A stretch of DNA of 64,000 nt from Paraburkholderia azotifigens (GTDB lineage: Bacteria; Pseudomonadota; Gammaproteobacteria; Burkholderiales; Burkholderiaceae): contig NZ_VOQS01000002.1 of NCBI RefSeq assembly GCF_007995085.1, forward strand, positions 29,915-93,914, given 5' to 3'. A program made the translations under genes and the position numbers. Within the stretch, counting starts at the first letter, position 1, and each line of letters begins with the position of its first letter. Of the stretch, positions 35,101 to 44,227 are shown piece after piece. The notes beneath the pieces were generated by a model. It did no database searches. It was not told the origin of the DNA and saw only the letters and a program-made list of their open reading frames with translations.

Positions 35101-35990
35101 TCATCAACGTGCAGAACAAGTCCGACCGGTCTTCCTGGCCCCGGCTCGAGAAATCTTACGTCGCGAATGGCGAGATCGGCGTTACGACCGGCTTCTTCAA
35201 GCGAAAAACTACGAAGGGATTCTACGAGCAGCTCGAGGTGGAAATGGCGACGCAACCGGGCATCGCTTTCACCTTCAAGGCTTGGGAATTCGGAGCAGAC
35301 GCCACGCCGCCTCTGGAGCTCGCCTATGCATTGACCGTGCACAAAACACAAGGCAGCGAGTTCGGCAAGACGTTTCTGGTGATTCCCCGCAAGTGCCGGA
35401 CATTGACGCGCGAAATGCTTTACACCGCGCTCACGCGTCACAGAGAGAAGGTCGTATTGCTCGTGCAGGGCGAGTTGCGCGAGTTGTCTTCATATACGCA
35501 CGACTCCGCCTCTGATACCAAACGGCGAATGACCAACCTGTTTGAAACGTCGCGTCCCGTTGCCATTCCGGTGGGGTATCGTAAGGTTCAGCTCGATGAT
35601 CGCTTGATCTACCGGACCGCGAAGAACGAACTGGTGCGCTCGAAGAGCGAATGGATCATTGCCGACAAGCTCCATACAGCGGAAATCGACTACGCCTATG
35701 AACCGGACGTCATGCTTGCGGGCAAATTGCGATGGCCCGACTTCGTCATCAGGGATAAGCGGAACGTGACCTGGTACTGGGAGCACTTGGGTCGAATGGA
35801 CCTGAAAAGCTACCGGGACAATTGGGCTATCAAGCAGCTTGCCTATCAATCGGAAGGCATCGTGCCACCGCGGGATTATGTCCCGGGAAAATCCAGGGGT
35901 GTGCTCGTAACCACTATCGAAGACGGAGTGAAGACGAATCTGAGCGAACAGATTTCGGCCACAATCGAGCTTCTTAAGGAGGGCGTCTAG
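32196..35990 (+). CDS. RecD/UvrD-like helicase with C-terminal nuclease
   Basis: A 1264-residue superfamily-1 helicase. The N-terminus (ELPSQHLTVRVPWHDSDWNGAICKSPCENTACMVLPRIG) is a cysteine-bearing domain found in large helicases of defence islands. Walker A GAAGTGKSTLIK is near residue 648, Walker B VIDECSML near 731, and LVGDPKQLPP near 758. The UvrD_C_2 motif YALTVHKTQGSEF is near 1045. The last 115 residues (SKSEWIIADKL, RWPDFVIRDKRNVTWYWEHLG) show a PD-(D/E)xK-type nuclease pattern. It would unwind and cut DNA, plausibly foreign DNA. It runs convergently with the restriction operon. I chose ATG 32196; 32154 is possible. Confidence 0.75.
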   Translation: MPMISGARELPSQHLTVRVPWHDSDWNGAICKSPCENTACMVLPRIGTGRSDAREAAFAGKSIQGFADHDLPPCVDEHGTFMASFPVERLKKHPYQFADTHAHFSDTPLRFEPFAAAAIPFRWMLKETAEGSKKLRTAGLAKELLLGYDPTREPVMDDNIPDTWVQEGTNQRVLLDTFFSAIRKNESLVFFYAKRTPLSDSNRRVIVGVGRVTGKGEPVEYRYASGKRSSDAISGFLWERSIAHSIRLDDKGPVDGFLLPYRALLERAESDESLDLERFVAFAPEEAFEQYSFGSELLSQDNAIASLLSIERALHEMATLSDGPWNEYRGWIDRELNRLWKLRGPYPGFGAALVALGVERGNLLAWHLTARIHEDNARSAWDIFEETLGAPHALPKHLQVCVGPTLAEKWGQLDEGRKDLLKLLSRFELSNDQACYWYGDGRNKDHPDITDEQLRKNLYLLFETRVEQSLPFGAVDRGLFNARELEGRHELPLESRVYESTDLRRVRALIIDRLERAAVDEGHTILPAEWIIDRVRNMPIEPPCSLDADLLPLLDKRLAPVLALVESEGRRFYQLGRYAQTRSCIADEIAARHEEASLEEEHDWQKLVNDAIDHSNPTPEWDELELSARGEKAAALRTIYQSHVSVLMGAAGTGKSTLIKALSLIPEVRRQGMLLLAPTGKARVRLEQASGMAGQGKTIAQFLHAYRRYDGKTGRYYIHPGAARCADYRTVVIDECSMLTEDQFAATLDALQNVDRLILVGDPKQLPPIGAGRPYVDICRELTPQGVELMSPRVAKGYAELRVTRRQAAGEARIDLAFANLFSDTGHDEAPSDLWDRVAQGNGDRIEAVHWNTPDELDRSIRDSLRKELPLSSVDDSIRFEQSYGGTEYEGKVYFWPRKNSETEGGAASKAESWQILSPLRQSLAGSDALNRQLQNHFRTWALELSAKTHSRRIPRPMGPHRLLWGDKVINVQNKSDRSSWPRLEKSYVANGEIGVTTGFFKRKTTKGFYEQLEVEMATQPGIAFTFKAWEFGADATPPLELAYALTVHKTQGSEFGKTFLVIPRKCRTLTREMLYTALTRHREKVVLLVQGELRELSSYTHDSASDTKRRMTNLFETSRPVAIPVGYRKVQLDDRLIYRTAKNELVRSKSEWIIADKLHTAEIDYAYEPDVMLAGKLRWPDFVIRDKRNVTWYWEHLGRMDLKSYRDNWAIKQLAYQSEGIVPPRDYVPGKSRGVLVTTIEDGVKTNLSEQISATIELLKEGV

Positions 35991-36429
35991 CGCGGCAAGC
36001 TTCGAACGGGCGCCACTCGGGGTGATGGTCGGGTGGCGCACGAACAGCCGACCTTCGCGCGCTCGCCCACCTCGCTTTACATTGTCCTGGCAGCTTGACT
36101 ATTGCATTTCGATCGTCCGCCCGGGGTGAGGCCGATCTCGCATTCTCGGCGAGAAAGCGCCTCGGGCCACATTCTCGCATCCACTCGCCGAGCGATGTAA
36201 ACAACAAGTTCGATCGTGTCTAAACGAATTTATCTTGAGCTATAAGGGAACGAGGGGCGACTGAGAATCGTTCGAAAGACAGCCGTGATCGTCGGATATC
36301 GCTCATCGCGGAGCGGGCAACGCACCCTCGAACCCTCGAACGAGGCTATTGCGATGTGCCCAGCGCTTTACACCGGAACACCATGTCGAACCGGAGTCTG
36401 AGGTCGTGTCAACCGGTAATGAAGGATGG

Positions 36430-36475
36430 CCGGGATTCGCAAATATCTGAAGCTTCAGATATTCACGAATCCCGG
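36430..36475. repeat. 46-bp palindrome
   Basis: The two 23-base arms meet at AAG/CTT with no spacer. Only two of 23 positions mismatch (36440 and 36441 against 36464 and 36465). The ends read CCGGGATTCG and CGAATCCCGG. It could be a recombination or attachment site, a bidirectional terminator stem, or a cruciform. Confidence 0.85.
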
Positions 36476-36523
36476 TCGGACCTCGTAATAGCGCGAAATC
36501 GCTTGCTGTTCTCTTCTGATCTC

Positions 36524-36563
36524 AAAGTGGTTCCCGCTACTAAAAAATAGCGGGAACCACTTT
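36524..36563. repeat. perfect 16-bp inverted repeat with A-rich loop
   Basis: AAAGTGGTTCCCGCTA and its exact complement flank an 8-base loop CTAAAAAA. It lies between convergent operons, so it may act as a terminator for either direction, though no T-run follows the stem. Confidence 0.85.
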
Positions 36564-36672
36564 GGCGTCTCCGGATGCACAGATCAAGGCGGCCGTGCCG
36601 CGACCCTTAACTTTCAACAACGGGGTATTCATAGGGGGTGTCGCGAGCGCCATGATTCTGCCTTGATTTGCA

Positions 36673-39396
36673 TTAGGCTTGGGTGAACTTGGCCATCAGC
36701 CCTCTTAGCGTGGCGCTGCCGATGATCTGGTCGTCTCCGAGCAGAACGTAAGACCATGGCTTCGTACCGCAGTCGACCGCGTGCCGAGTCGCTGCCTGGC
36801 ACCACTTGGTAGCAGCTTTCGCTTTGGTCTGAACGACGGAGTTCGACAGCTCGTCCTTGCTCTTGACCTCGCAGATCACCATACGGGAGTCAGTCTCGAT
36901 CACGAAGTCGGGCTCATAGTTGTCGCCCGAGCGATATTCAATCTGGAACTGGGCACGACCCGGCTTTAGCCACTTTTCGACCGACGGGTCGGCATCGATC
37001 AGAACGGCAAACCGGCGCTCCGGATCAGAATCGAATTTCTGCAGCGAATAACAGCACTTTTTGAAGCCGCCAAAGACCTGGCGCTTGGTGTCGGACATCG
37101 GTGTCACGACTTGGCGGAAGTCCCTGACCTTCTGCCCGGGGACGACGTTGAATGGCTGCGGCTGCAGCAGCGTGAAACCGCGTGTGACGCGGACCTCGTA
37201 GTCATCCTCGCCTAGCGGTGTTTCATGGTAGTTCTGCATCATCTGGGCAAACACGAACTCGGCCAGCTGCCGGCCATTACGCAGCAGGACGTTTTCAATA
37301 TCCGCCGGATCTTCGAGGTAGGAGCTGATGCGCGTGACGACCTGACCGGCGAGCTTGTAGAGAAGGTCGGCGTGGGCGTCATAATCTATCTCGTTCCGTT
37401 CAATGAGGAACCGCACCAGATAGTCTTCCAGGTGCTCTTCCCGTGGATCGTCGACAGATTTCGCCAGATATGTCCGCGCTTCGGTCCGCAGGGTCTGGAT
37501 GACAAGCCCGTCATCGATCGGACGCACATTGATTGTCGTGAGATCCTTGAGATCGAAGTCGGCGAACTGAAACGTCGCCTGCCGTTTCGGCAGGACCAGA
37601 ATCTGGGGGATCGACAGTGTGCGTTCGGCGACCGTCTGCGTGACTGCTGAAACGATCTCTTCGACCCGGGGAGCCGGGACGATGCCCTCCAATGTGCTCT
37701 GGACAGGACGAACGATCTCCTGGACCGCCTCGACGATCTGGCGCTGAACTTCCGTCGATCGTAATTCATCGGCGCTGCCGAGCTTGCGCTCGAAGCGCCG
37801 GATGACCTCGAGCGTTACTTCGGCGGTTCGTGTTTCTTCCGGAGTTTCTAGCGTCAGCGTGGGCTTGGTGGCGGGAGCCTCCAGCCCTGGCAGCGATGGT
37901 CCGGTGCCGGTGATCATGATTTCTGCAATCGAGGGAGCCGTGACAAGCGTTGCGCCGCCCGACGACACATCGCAGCCATCGCCGATCTCGATCTGCTTCA
38001 TGACGATCGAGCCCGGTTCGCGCGCCTTCTGGATGATCTCGTCGAAACGATCATGCGCAATGACGGTGAGTCGGTCGACGGCGGCAAAATCCTCTTCGTC
38101 ATGATGTGTGACCCGCTCGCCATAAGGCAGACGCAGGCCGCGGCCAAGGGTCTGTTCCGTGAGGATGTCCGAGGCCGATGCCCGGAGTGGCACGATCGTA
38201 TAGAGATTGGTCACGTCCCAGCCCTCTTTGAGCTTGTTGACGTGAATGACGATCTCCGTCCGACCGTCCTGCTCGAGCGCCACAAGACGCTGGGTTGCTT
38301 CTTCGCTTTCATCGCCGCGCAATGCCGAATGCACCTCGGCGACTTTGTCCTTGAAACGACCGCGGAAGAAATCCTCGGATTCGACGTAGGCGCGGATGCG
38401 GCGCGCGTGATCCGTATCCTGCGCGACGACGAGGATGAATGGGTGCACCTTGGGCCGGCCGGTGACCCGGTGGTAACGATCGAGCTCGACGGCGACGTGA
38501 TCGTGATTGTGGACCGCGTCCTCGAGCTTGATCTGCTCGAGGCGGTCTTCGGAGACCGATTTCGGATCGAAGTCCTTGCGCGTCGCGACGGCCGGTTCCT
38601 TCACGAAACCGTCCGCCATCGCCTCTCCGAGACCATAACTGTAAATGACGTTCTGGAAAGACGTCGATTTTGCGCCGACGGTTTTCGGCGTTGCCGTCAA
38701 CTCGAGCCCAAGGATCGGCTTGAGACCGTCGATCGCCTTGGCTCCAGCGCTTGCGCGGTAGCGGTGCGCCTCGTCCATCACGACGACGAGGTCGTCGAGC
38801 TGAGACAGATAGTCGTAGTAGCTCTCGCCGATAGTCTCCTGCAGCTTCTTCATCCGCGGGGTCCCGCGAGGCCCCTCTTCCTTGTTGATCTTGTCGATGT
38901 TGAAGATGTTGACATGAACGTCGCTTCCGAACAGATCGGAGGCGCGCCCATCGGCCAGCCGGACACCCCGACCGCTTTCATAGTTGTCGCCCGTGATGAT
39001 GAGCGGCGGATTCGTCGCGAACTCGGCGATCCCCTTGAAGACATACTTGGGATGTCCCGGTGTGAAATCGGCGATCAGCTTGTTATAGATCGTCGTGTTC
39101 GGCGCCAGCACAAAGAAGTGGCGGCTTTGTCCCGTGAGGTAAAGATAGGAGACAAAGGCACCCATCAGGCGGGTCTTGCCGACGCCGGTTGCCAGCGCGA
39201 AACAGAGCGACGGGAAGTCGCGCTCGAAATCCTGGAAAGACGGCCATCTCTCACGGATGGCCGCGAGAGCCTGGCCGTCGGCGATGTCCTTTCCGAGCGG
39301 AATGCGTTCAAGCACTTCGGTCAGGATTTCGAGGGAATCCGCCTGCGGCTTGCGGAGGGACAATCGTTGGGTGATGCTGTGCAGCTCGCGATTCAT
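36673..39396 (-). CDS. Type III-like restriction subunit (Res, helicase-nuclease)
   Basis: A 907-residue superfamily-2 helicase with nuclease. Walker A ATGVGKTRL is at residues 69-77, the DEAH box VVVMDEAHRYRASAG near 205, and helicase C-terminal motifs GWDVTNLYTIVPLRASASDILTEQTLGRGLRLPYG near 410. The C-terminal nuclease reads YEPDFVIETDSRMVICEVKSKDE, the PD-ExK core. This architecture fits Type III restriction subunits, which cleave after ATP-driven movement when partner sites are unmethylated. It starts 8 bases after the methyltransferase stop, so the two are co-translated. Confidence 0.88.
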   Translation of the reverse strand: MNRELHSITQRLSLRKPQADSLEILTEVLERIPLGKDIADGQALAAIRERWPSFQDFERDFPSLCFALATGVGKTRLMGAFVSYLYLTGQSRHFFVLAPNTTIYNKLIADFTPGHPKYVFKGIAEFATNPPLIITGDNYESGRGVRLADGRASDLFGSDVHVNIFNIDKINKEEGPRGTPRMKKLQETIGESYYDYLSQLDDLVVVMDEAHRYRASAGAKAIDGLKPILGLELTATPKTVGAKSTSFQNVIYSYGLGEAMADGFVKEPAVATRKDFDPKSVSEDRLEQIKLEDAVHNHDHVAVELDRYHRVTGRPKVHPFILVVAQDTDHARRIRAYVESEDFFRGRFKDKVAEVHSALRGDESEEATQRLVALEQDGRTEIVIHVNKLKEGWDVTNLYTIVPLRASASDILTEQTLGRGLRLPYGERVTHHDEEDFAAVDRLTVIAHDRFDEIIQKAREPGSIVMKQIEIGDGCDVSSGGATLVTAPSIAEIMITGTGPSLPGLEAPATKPTLTLETPEETRTAEVTLEVIRRFERKLGSADELRSTEVQRQIVEAVQEIVRPVQSTLEGIVPAPRVEEIVSAVTQTVAERTLSIPQILVLPKRQATFQFADFDLKDLTTINVRPIDDGLVIQTLRTEARTYLAKSVDDPREEHLEDYLVRFLIERNEIDYDAHADLLYKLAGQVVTRISSYLEDPADIENVLLRNGRQLAEFVFAQMMQNYHETPLGEDDYEVRVTRGFTLLQPQPFNVVPGQKVRDFRQVVTPMSDTKRQVFGGFKKCCYSLQKFDSDPERRFAVLIDADPSVEKWLKPGRAQFQIEYRSGDNYEPDFVIETDSRMVICEVKSKDELSNSVVQTKAKAATKWCQAATRHAVDCGTKPWSYVLLGDDQIIGSATLRGLMAKFTQA

Positions 39397-39404
39397 TATT
39401 GTAA

Positions 39405-41075
39405 TTATTCCTTTTCCGCAAACAGGTCTGCTTGAGGTTTCACAGCCCGGCGCTTTGGCGAAGGCTTAGGTTGTGCATCAATTAGCTCTGCCTTTGCTTC
39501 TGGCAGATTCTGGACGGTCAGGCTGTAATCATCTCTGCCCCATTCGCACTTCCGTAGAACCGCGAGAGGGATTTTCTTGATGGTTAGGTTTGGAAAAGCG
39601 TCGGGTTTGGCGTTGAACGCCTTGCAGCAAACCAGCAGGCTGCGGTCATCGCCGACTTCCTCCGAGATCGCGCGCAATTGGTCGCGCGTCAAACTCTGTG
39701 TGGTCACATAGATGAAGTCGCGCTCGGACGAATAGCCGTGCATCCAGTAGGAGTGCTCGCTCGGCGTATAGGTGAAGCCCATAAGCTTGCAGACTGCCTC
39801 TGCAAGCATCGCCGGGTTGTAATCGGACTGGATAACCCAGTTGCCCCACTTGTCTTTTTCGAGCAGCGACGACGCGAGCTTGTAGTAGCGGAAACCACCG
39901 CCGCCTTTCCATTCCGTACCATCGGTTACACCGCCGGGGTCTTCACCGTCAATAACCTTCTTCAGTCTAGGAATAATATGCGTGTGACAGTGTTCTCCGA
40001 GCTCAATCATGATCCAACGGCGGCCCATTTTATGAGCGACAGCCCCAGTAGTTCCGGACCCTGCGAATGAGTCGAGGACGAGGTCACCTGGGTTCGTTGC
40101 GATGGAGAGAATTCTTTGAAGTAGCCGCTCGGGCTTCGGCGTAGGAAACGGCTCAATGCCAAACAAAAGCTTGTTAAGGTGATCTCGCTTTGCCTCTTGG
40201 TTATGACCGGCCTCATCAGCGGGCCACCACGTACGCGGAACCACGCCACCCTGAACTTCGCTCAAGTAACGTTTAATGATCGGCATACCATCGCCGTTCG
40301 CACCGAAATAAACACGCTGTTCATCGCGCGCTTTAGCTAAAGTCTCCTTTGAGAAGCTCCAACCCCTGCTCGGAGGAGGAGTAACGACACGACCCGATGG
40401 CAAAGTCACCGGAAAGCGTGAGCCCTCACTTGAACTTTTGGCAGTGCCGTTGTCTCCTTGTAGCCAAGGACCGCGAGGATCGTTATCCGGATTTCTATAT
40501 CTACTAAGTTGTTCCGGTGTCCGATCGAGTAGATTTCGAACTTTTCCCCAAACTGTTTCATTTTTAGCGTAGATTAGTATGTAATCGTGAGCCGCTGAAA
40601 ATGAAGCATCACTCCGCCGGCCTTTGTCCTTCTCCCAAACTACGCTCGTTACATAGTTTTTTCGCCCGAATATATCATCACAAACGATTTTTAGATAATG
40701 AGCTTCGTTGTCGTCGATGGTAATCCATAGAGATCCGTCATCAGACAAAAGTCGATGGAGGATTTCAATACGATCACGCATTAGTGATAACCAAAGCGAA
40801 TGCTCCACGCCATCATCATAGTGGGTGAAGGCGCTGCCAGTATTGTATGGTGGATCGATGAAGATGCATTTAATCCTGCCCGAGTATTCGGATTCAAGGG
40901 CCCGAAGTGCAAGAAGGTTGTCGCCGAAAATCAACCGATTATCGAATAAATCGTTCTCAGTGACGCGACCGTTGGCATGATATGACTTGGTCGGATCTTC
41001 AAGAAGAATGCGCGGCTCGAGATGCTGCCGATCATCTTTGCCGATCCACGTCAGCTCAAGGCGTTGCTTTCTCAT
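39405..41075 (-). CDS. beta-class adenine DNA methyltransferase (Mod)
   Basis: A 556-residue site-specific N6-adenine methyltransferase. Motif IV DPPYNTGSAF is at residues 74-83 and motif I DLVLDSFAGSGTTGAVAHKMGRRWIMIELG near 345; this IV-before-I order defines the beta class used by Type III systems. The target-recognition part lies between and after them and is not recognisable by eye. ATG 41075 overlaps the upstream helicase stop by four bases (ATGA). It protects host DNA from the restriction subunit encoded next. Confidence 0.9.
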   Translation of the reverse strand: MRKQRLELTWIGKDDRQHLEPRILLEDPTKSYHANGRVTENDLFDNRLIFGDNLLALRALESEYSGRIKCIFIDPPYNTGSAFTHYDDGVEHSLWLSLMRDRIEILHRLLSDDGSLWITIDDNEAHYLKIVCDDIFGRKNYVTSVVWEKDKGRRSDASFSAAHDYILIYAKNETVWGKVRNLLDRTPEQLSRYRNPDNDPRGPWLQGDNGTAKSSSEGSRFPVTLPSGRVVTPPPSRGWSFSKETLAKARDEQRVYFGANGDGMPIIKRYLSEVQGGVVPRTWWPADEAGHNQEAKRDHLNKLLFGIEPFPTPKPERLLQRILSIATNPGDLVLDSFAGSGTTGAVAHKMGRRWIMIELGEHCHTHIIPRLKKVIDGEDPGGVTDGTEWKGGGGFRYYKLASSLLEKDKWGNWVIQSDYNPAMLAEAVCKLMGFTYTPSEHSYWMHGYSSERDFIYVTTQSLTRDQLRAISEEVGDDRSLLVCCKAFNAKPDAFPNLTIKKIPLAVLRKCEWGRDDYSLTVQNLPEAKAELIDAQPKPSPKRRAVKPQADLFAEKE

Positions 41076-43909
41076 GCGACCTCCCACCGAACCGTGAACA
41101 ACGGTGTCATTTCGGGGGAGAGCTTCAGGTCTTCCTGAATCTTGTCGAGCATCGATTCCACTTCAGCGCGGATCTCTGCCTTTCGATCAAAAAATGCTGC
41201 TTTCATCTTGTCCCGTTTTGCTTCCTGCGCACTGATACGGCGCTTTTCTGCGAGCTTTTCGCTCATTGCCTGGTTTGAACCTCGGAGCGCCTTCTTGGCG
41301 GCCCTGATCTCGATATCGATGGCTTTAACCTCGGCTTCGAATGCCCTTTCGAGGTCGTCCGCATAGGCGTCCAGTTTCTCGCTCTCTTCCTCGAGCCATG
41401 CGTCATTTTCCGCCTCTGCGAGTGCGAGAAGATCCCCACGGCGGGACGTTTCGATGGCGTCCAGTTCGTCCAGCGGTACTGTAGAGGTGACCGGGCCGGT
41501 GTCGTGCCCGGGGACCGCGAGAAGGCGCTCCATTGTTTCCGGATGCGGCGCATCCCCCTCGTCTGCAGTGATAGACAGGACGAGGTAATCGCGCACGAGG
41601 GCGGCGGTGTTGACGCGCAGCTTGGCCACACGCAGCCAGCCTTTCGATCCTCGCAGCGGTTCCACGTCCGCAAGGCGGCCGGGGTAGGCCGACAGGTCGA
41701 ATCGAAGATGGTTCGCGCCATCGAACTGGCGGCTCTTGGCATCGGCGATGACCTTTTGCGCCAGTGTGCCTTCGGTCAGGCGGAAAAACTGCCAGCCACG
41801 CTCATCGGCGAGCGGCCATTCGGTCGTGTATGTATGCCCTTGATAGTTGAAGCGCCGCTCGTCATCCGCGTGAAAATCCGCTTCACGCAACTCTGCACGC
41901 GCGATCCGCAGAAGGTCGCGATCGAAGTCCGAAAGATGTTTGCGGATCTCGCCATCCCGGGTCTTGAGCTGACGTATCACCTTTTCGTCGACGTTCTCCA
42001 GCAGGCGCTTGCGCGCATCGAGCACCTGTTCGCTGATTTGCGCCTGCAGGTCGGTCTGCAGCTGATCGAATGCAGCGTTGATTTCCTCCTCGTTGCGGGC
42101 GGCCTGAACAATTTCGAGGATGCGCTTCTCGATATCCACGCCCCGTTCGATCGCGCCGAGCACTTCGTCGCTCGCCCCGAACACCCCATCAAAGAGCCTG
42201 AATTTCTTGTCGAGCAAATCGAAAACGCGCTGCTCCGCCCGGTTCTTCAGGTTGAGGAAGTTGACCACCGTCACATCGATCTTCTGTCCATAACGGTGGC
42301 AACGGCCGATACGCTGTTCGACACGTTGCGGGTTCCATGGCAGATCGAAATTAAAGAGCAGCGAGCAGAATTGCAGGTTAATGCCTTCCGCCCCGGATTC
42401 CGTCGCGATCAGGATCGATTTGTGATCGCGGAAAGCCTCGACAATCGCGGCCTTCATGTCGGCGGTCTTCGAGCCCGAGATGGCGTCCGAGCCTTCATGA
42501 CGGGCCTGCCAGTCGCGATAGATCGCGCCGCTGGCGGGATCGTTGTTCTGGCCGTTGAGCAGAACGATCTCGTCGCCGTAGCCGCTGGCAGCGAGGAGAT
42601 CGGCAAGGTAGCGTTGCGTCCGGACCGATTCGGTGAAGATCACCGCTTTCCGGAGGCCACCCTTCGACTCGATGGTATCGAATGCCCCGGGAAGGGCGCT
42701 CACAAGCTTGCCTCCCTTCGCGTTCTCACCGATCGCCAAGGCAAGGGCGCGATACTCCTCGAGCTCGGCGATCTCGGCAGCGAGCTTGGCCGGGTCGATG
42801 TCGTCTTCCTCGGACGTGTCATCCTCGAATTCCTCTGCGGTCTCATCGATCGTGTCGTAATCGATGAAGCTGTCGATGGAGGGGCGCTGCTTGTCGCGAA
42901 GCCGCTCAATAATCTTGGCCAGCGTTTCGGAGACAGCAAAGGTTGAGGAGCCGAGGATCTTGCGCACCACGAGGGTCACGAGCGCATTCGGCCGGTCACC
43001 GAACGCGATCGTGCCCGGGCGTTGCAGATAGGCGGATACGCCTTCATACAGCCGTGCTTCGTCGTCGGAGGGTTCGAACGAGAGGGTGAGCGGACTGCGC
43101 GCGGTGTACTTGATCAGGCCGGCCTGCTGAACCTGCCGGCGCAGCGTCCGTTTGCAGACCACCTCCAGGCGCTTCCGCAGGAAAAGAAAAGCGTTGTTCG
43201 ACGAACCTGCACTGACATACGCGGCGCGGAAGCTTTTTTCATCGCCGAAGAAATGTTCGTCGATCACGGACACCAGGCCGTAGAGCTCCATCAAGGAATT
43301 CTGCAGCGGCGTCGCTGTCAGCAGAATCTTGAAATGACTGGCGGTCGCGTCGCGCAGGCGCTTCGCGCGTAGCCCGGTGCCCTGCTTATAGACGTTCCGC
43401 AGCCGGTGCGCTTCGTCATAAACGACGAGATCCCAGGGTTCCCGCTGAACATCCTCGGCCTTCGTCGCGGCAAACTCATAGGAGGTAATGAGGATGCTGT
43501 CGACCACGTTGAAAGGGCGGACGTTTCCGCTCTTTTTTGCCTGGTTGTAGCTTTTGCTCTCGATGATCGTCGACGGCAGCGAGAATTTCTCGATGAGCTC
43601 CTGGCTCCATTGCTTGCGCAACGAAGCCGGAACAACCAGAAGGATTTTTCGCCGGCGCTCGGCCCATCGCTGCGCAATGACAAGGCTGGCCTCAATCGTT
43701 TTTCCGAGACCGACTTCATCGGCGAGGACAACCCCTTTGGACAGGGGGGACGATAGCGCGAACAGAGCAGCATCAACCTGATGCGGGTTCATGTCGACGC
43801 GGGCGGTTGACAGCGATTGCGCGAGGGCATCGTCCCCGATTCCTTCGAGAGTAATGCGGTGCGCAAAAAAGCTGCTTTGATGCTTTGTGAGTTTCGGGGA
43901 TGCAGTCAT
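41072..43909 (-). CDS. SNF2/RapA-type helicase of the restriction operon
   Basis: A 945-residue superfamily-2 ATPase. Walker A LADEVGLGKTIEASLV is near residue 63 and the DEAH box VVYDEAHRLRNVYKQG near 160. The helicase C-terminal half has GAEGINLQFCSLLFNFDLPWNPQRVEQRIGRCHRYGQ, and a long charged coiled-coil tail (residues 830-930) follows. I place the start at ATG 43909, although a TTG at 43960 extends the frame. It is first in an operon with the methyltransferase and Res, both tightly coupled. Remodelling helicases of this type occur in defence operons with methyltransferases, where they are thought to move on DNA or displace proteins. Confidence 0.85.
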   Translation of the reverse strand: MTASPKLTKHQSSFFAHRITLEGIGDDALAQSLSTARVDMNPHQVDAALFALSSPLSKGVVLADEVGLGKTIEASLVIAQRWAERRRKILLVVPASLRKQWSQELIEKFSLPSTIIESKSYNQAKKSGNVRPFNVVDSILITSYEFAATKAEDVQREPWDLVVYDEAHRLRNVYKQGTGLRAKRLRDATASHFKILLTATPLQNSLMELYGLVSVIDEHFFGDEKSFRAAYVSAGSSNNAFLFLRKRLEVVCKRTLRRQVQQAGLIKYTARSPLTLSFEPSDDEARLYEGVSAYLQRPGTIAFGDRPNALVTLVVRKILGSSTFAVSETLAKIIERLRDKQRPSIDSFIDYDTIDETAEEFEDDTSEEDDIDPAKLAAEIAELEEYRALALAIGENAKGGKLVSALPGAFDTIESKGGLRKAVIFTESVRTQRYLADLLAASGYGDEIVLLNGQNNDPASGAIYRDWQARHEGSDAISGSKTADMKAAIVEAFRDHKSILIATESGAEGINLQFCSLLFNFDLPWNPQRVEQRIGRCHRYGQKIDVTVVNFLNLKNRAEQRVFDLLDKKFRLFDGVFGASDEVLGAIERGVDIEKRILEIVQAARNEEEINAAFDQLQTDLQAQISEQVLDARKRLLENVDEKVIRQLKTRDGEIRKHLSDFDRDLLRIARAELREADFHADDERRFNYQGHTYTTEWPLADERGWQFFRLTEGTLAQKVIADAKSRQFDGANHLRFDLSAYPGRLADVEPLRGSKGWLRVAKLRVNTAALVRDYLVLSITADEGDAPHPETMERLLAVPGHDTGPVTSTVPLDELDAIETSRRGDLLALAEAENDAWLEEESEKLDAYADDLERAFEAEVKAIDIEIRAAKKALRGSNQAMSEKLAEKRRISAQEAKRDKMKAAFFDRKAEIRAEVESMLDKIQEDLKLSPEMTPLFTVRWEVA

Positions 43910-44227
43910 TGTTCGGCAAAGCCTTTCTTGAACACCGGTATTTTTCTCTTCTTTTTCCAACGCTGCAGGGTTGTAGGCAAGCCCTCATAACGGCTTGGTC
44001 GCGCAAAAAATTGGTCATTACGCGGGGAGATCGAATATCTGTGGTCGCCAGATTTGCATCGATTCCGGTATTTTTTGCGTTGTTTCCTGCCGAGCGACAC
44101 ATTTTAGCGGGACATTCGTTTAGACATTCGCTATTTCGCATCGAGGCAAGGGCGAAGGCCAAAGCGATGGCCCCTTGATAAGCTGGCTCCCAGCAGGAAG
44201 AACGGATAGAGGCCGGCACTCATAGCT
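43910..44227. other. promoter region of the restriction operon
   Basis: 318 bp, more AT-rich than the flanks, without a supported gene. AAAAATACCGG occurs twice on the minus strand (43935-43945 and 44065-44075). The region must hold the promoter of the helicase/Mod/Res operon and the end of the upstream recombinase gene; no clear terminator is visible. Confidence 0.4.

Larger units (their letters stand above)
35991..36672. other. 680-bp convergent intergenic region with two large palindromes
   Basis: The region lies between the ends of two opposed operons. No supported gene is present; the 64-residue plus-strand frame at 36356-36550 runs through both palindromes and is not credible as a protein. 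The palindromes are listed separately. The sequence just after 36564 (GGCGTCTCCGGATGCAC) resembles the edge of a mobile element, though I cannot identify one. Confidence 0.45.

Noticed and set aside
36356..36550. 64-residue ORF in the palindrome region
   Set aside because: It runs through both palindromes and lacks a ribosome site and recognisable product.
38053..39435. 460-residue plus-strand ORF antisense to the Res gene
   Set aside because: It mirrors a well-supported helicase-nuclease gene on the other strand and has no domain of its own.
36673..43909. DISARM, BREX or Dnd system
   Set aside because: The characteristic partners (DUF1998, PLD nuclease, PglZ, DndBCDE) are missing; the operon is better described as Type III-like with an added SNF2 helicase.
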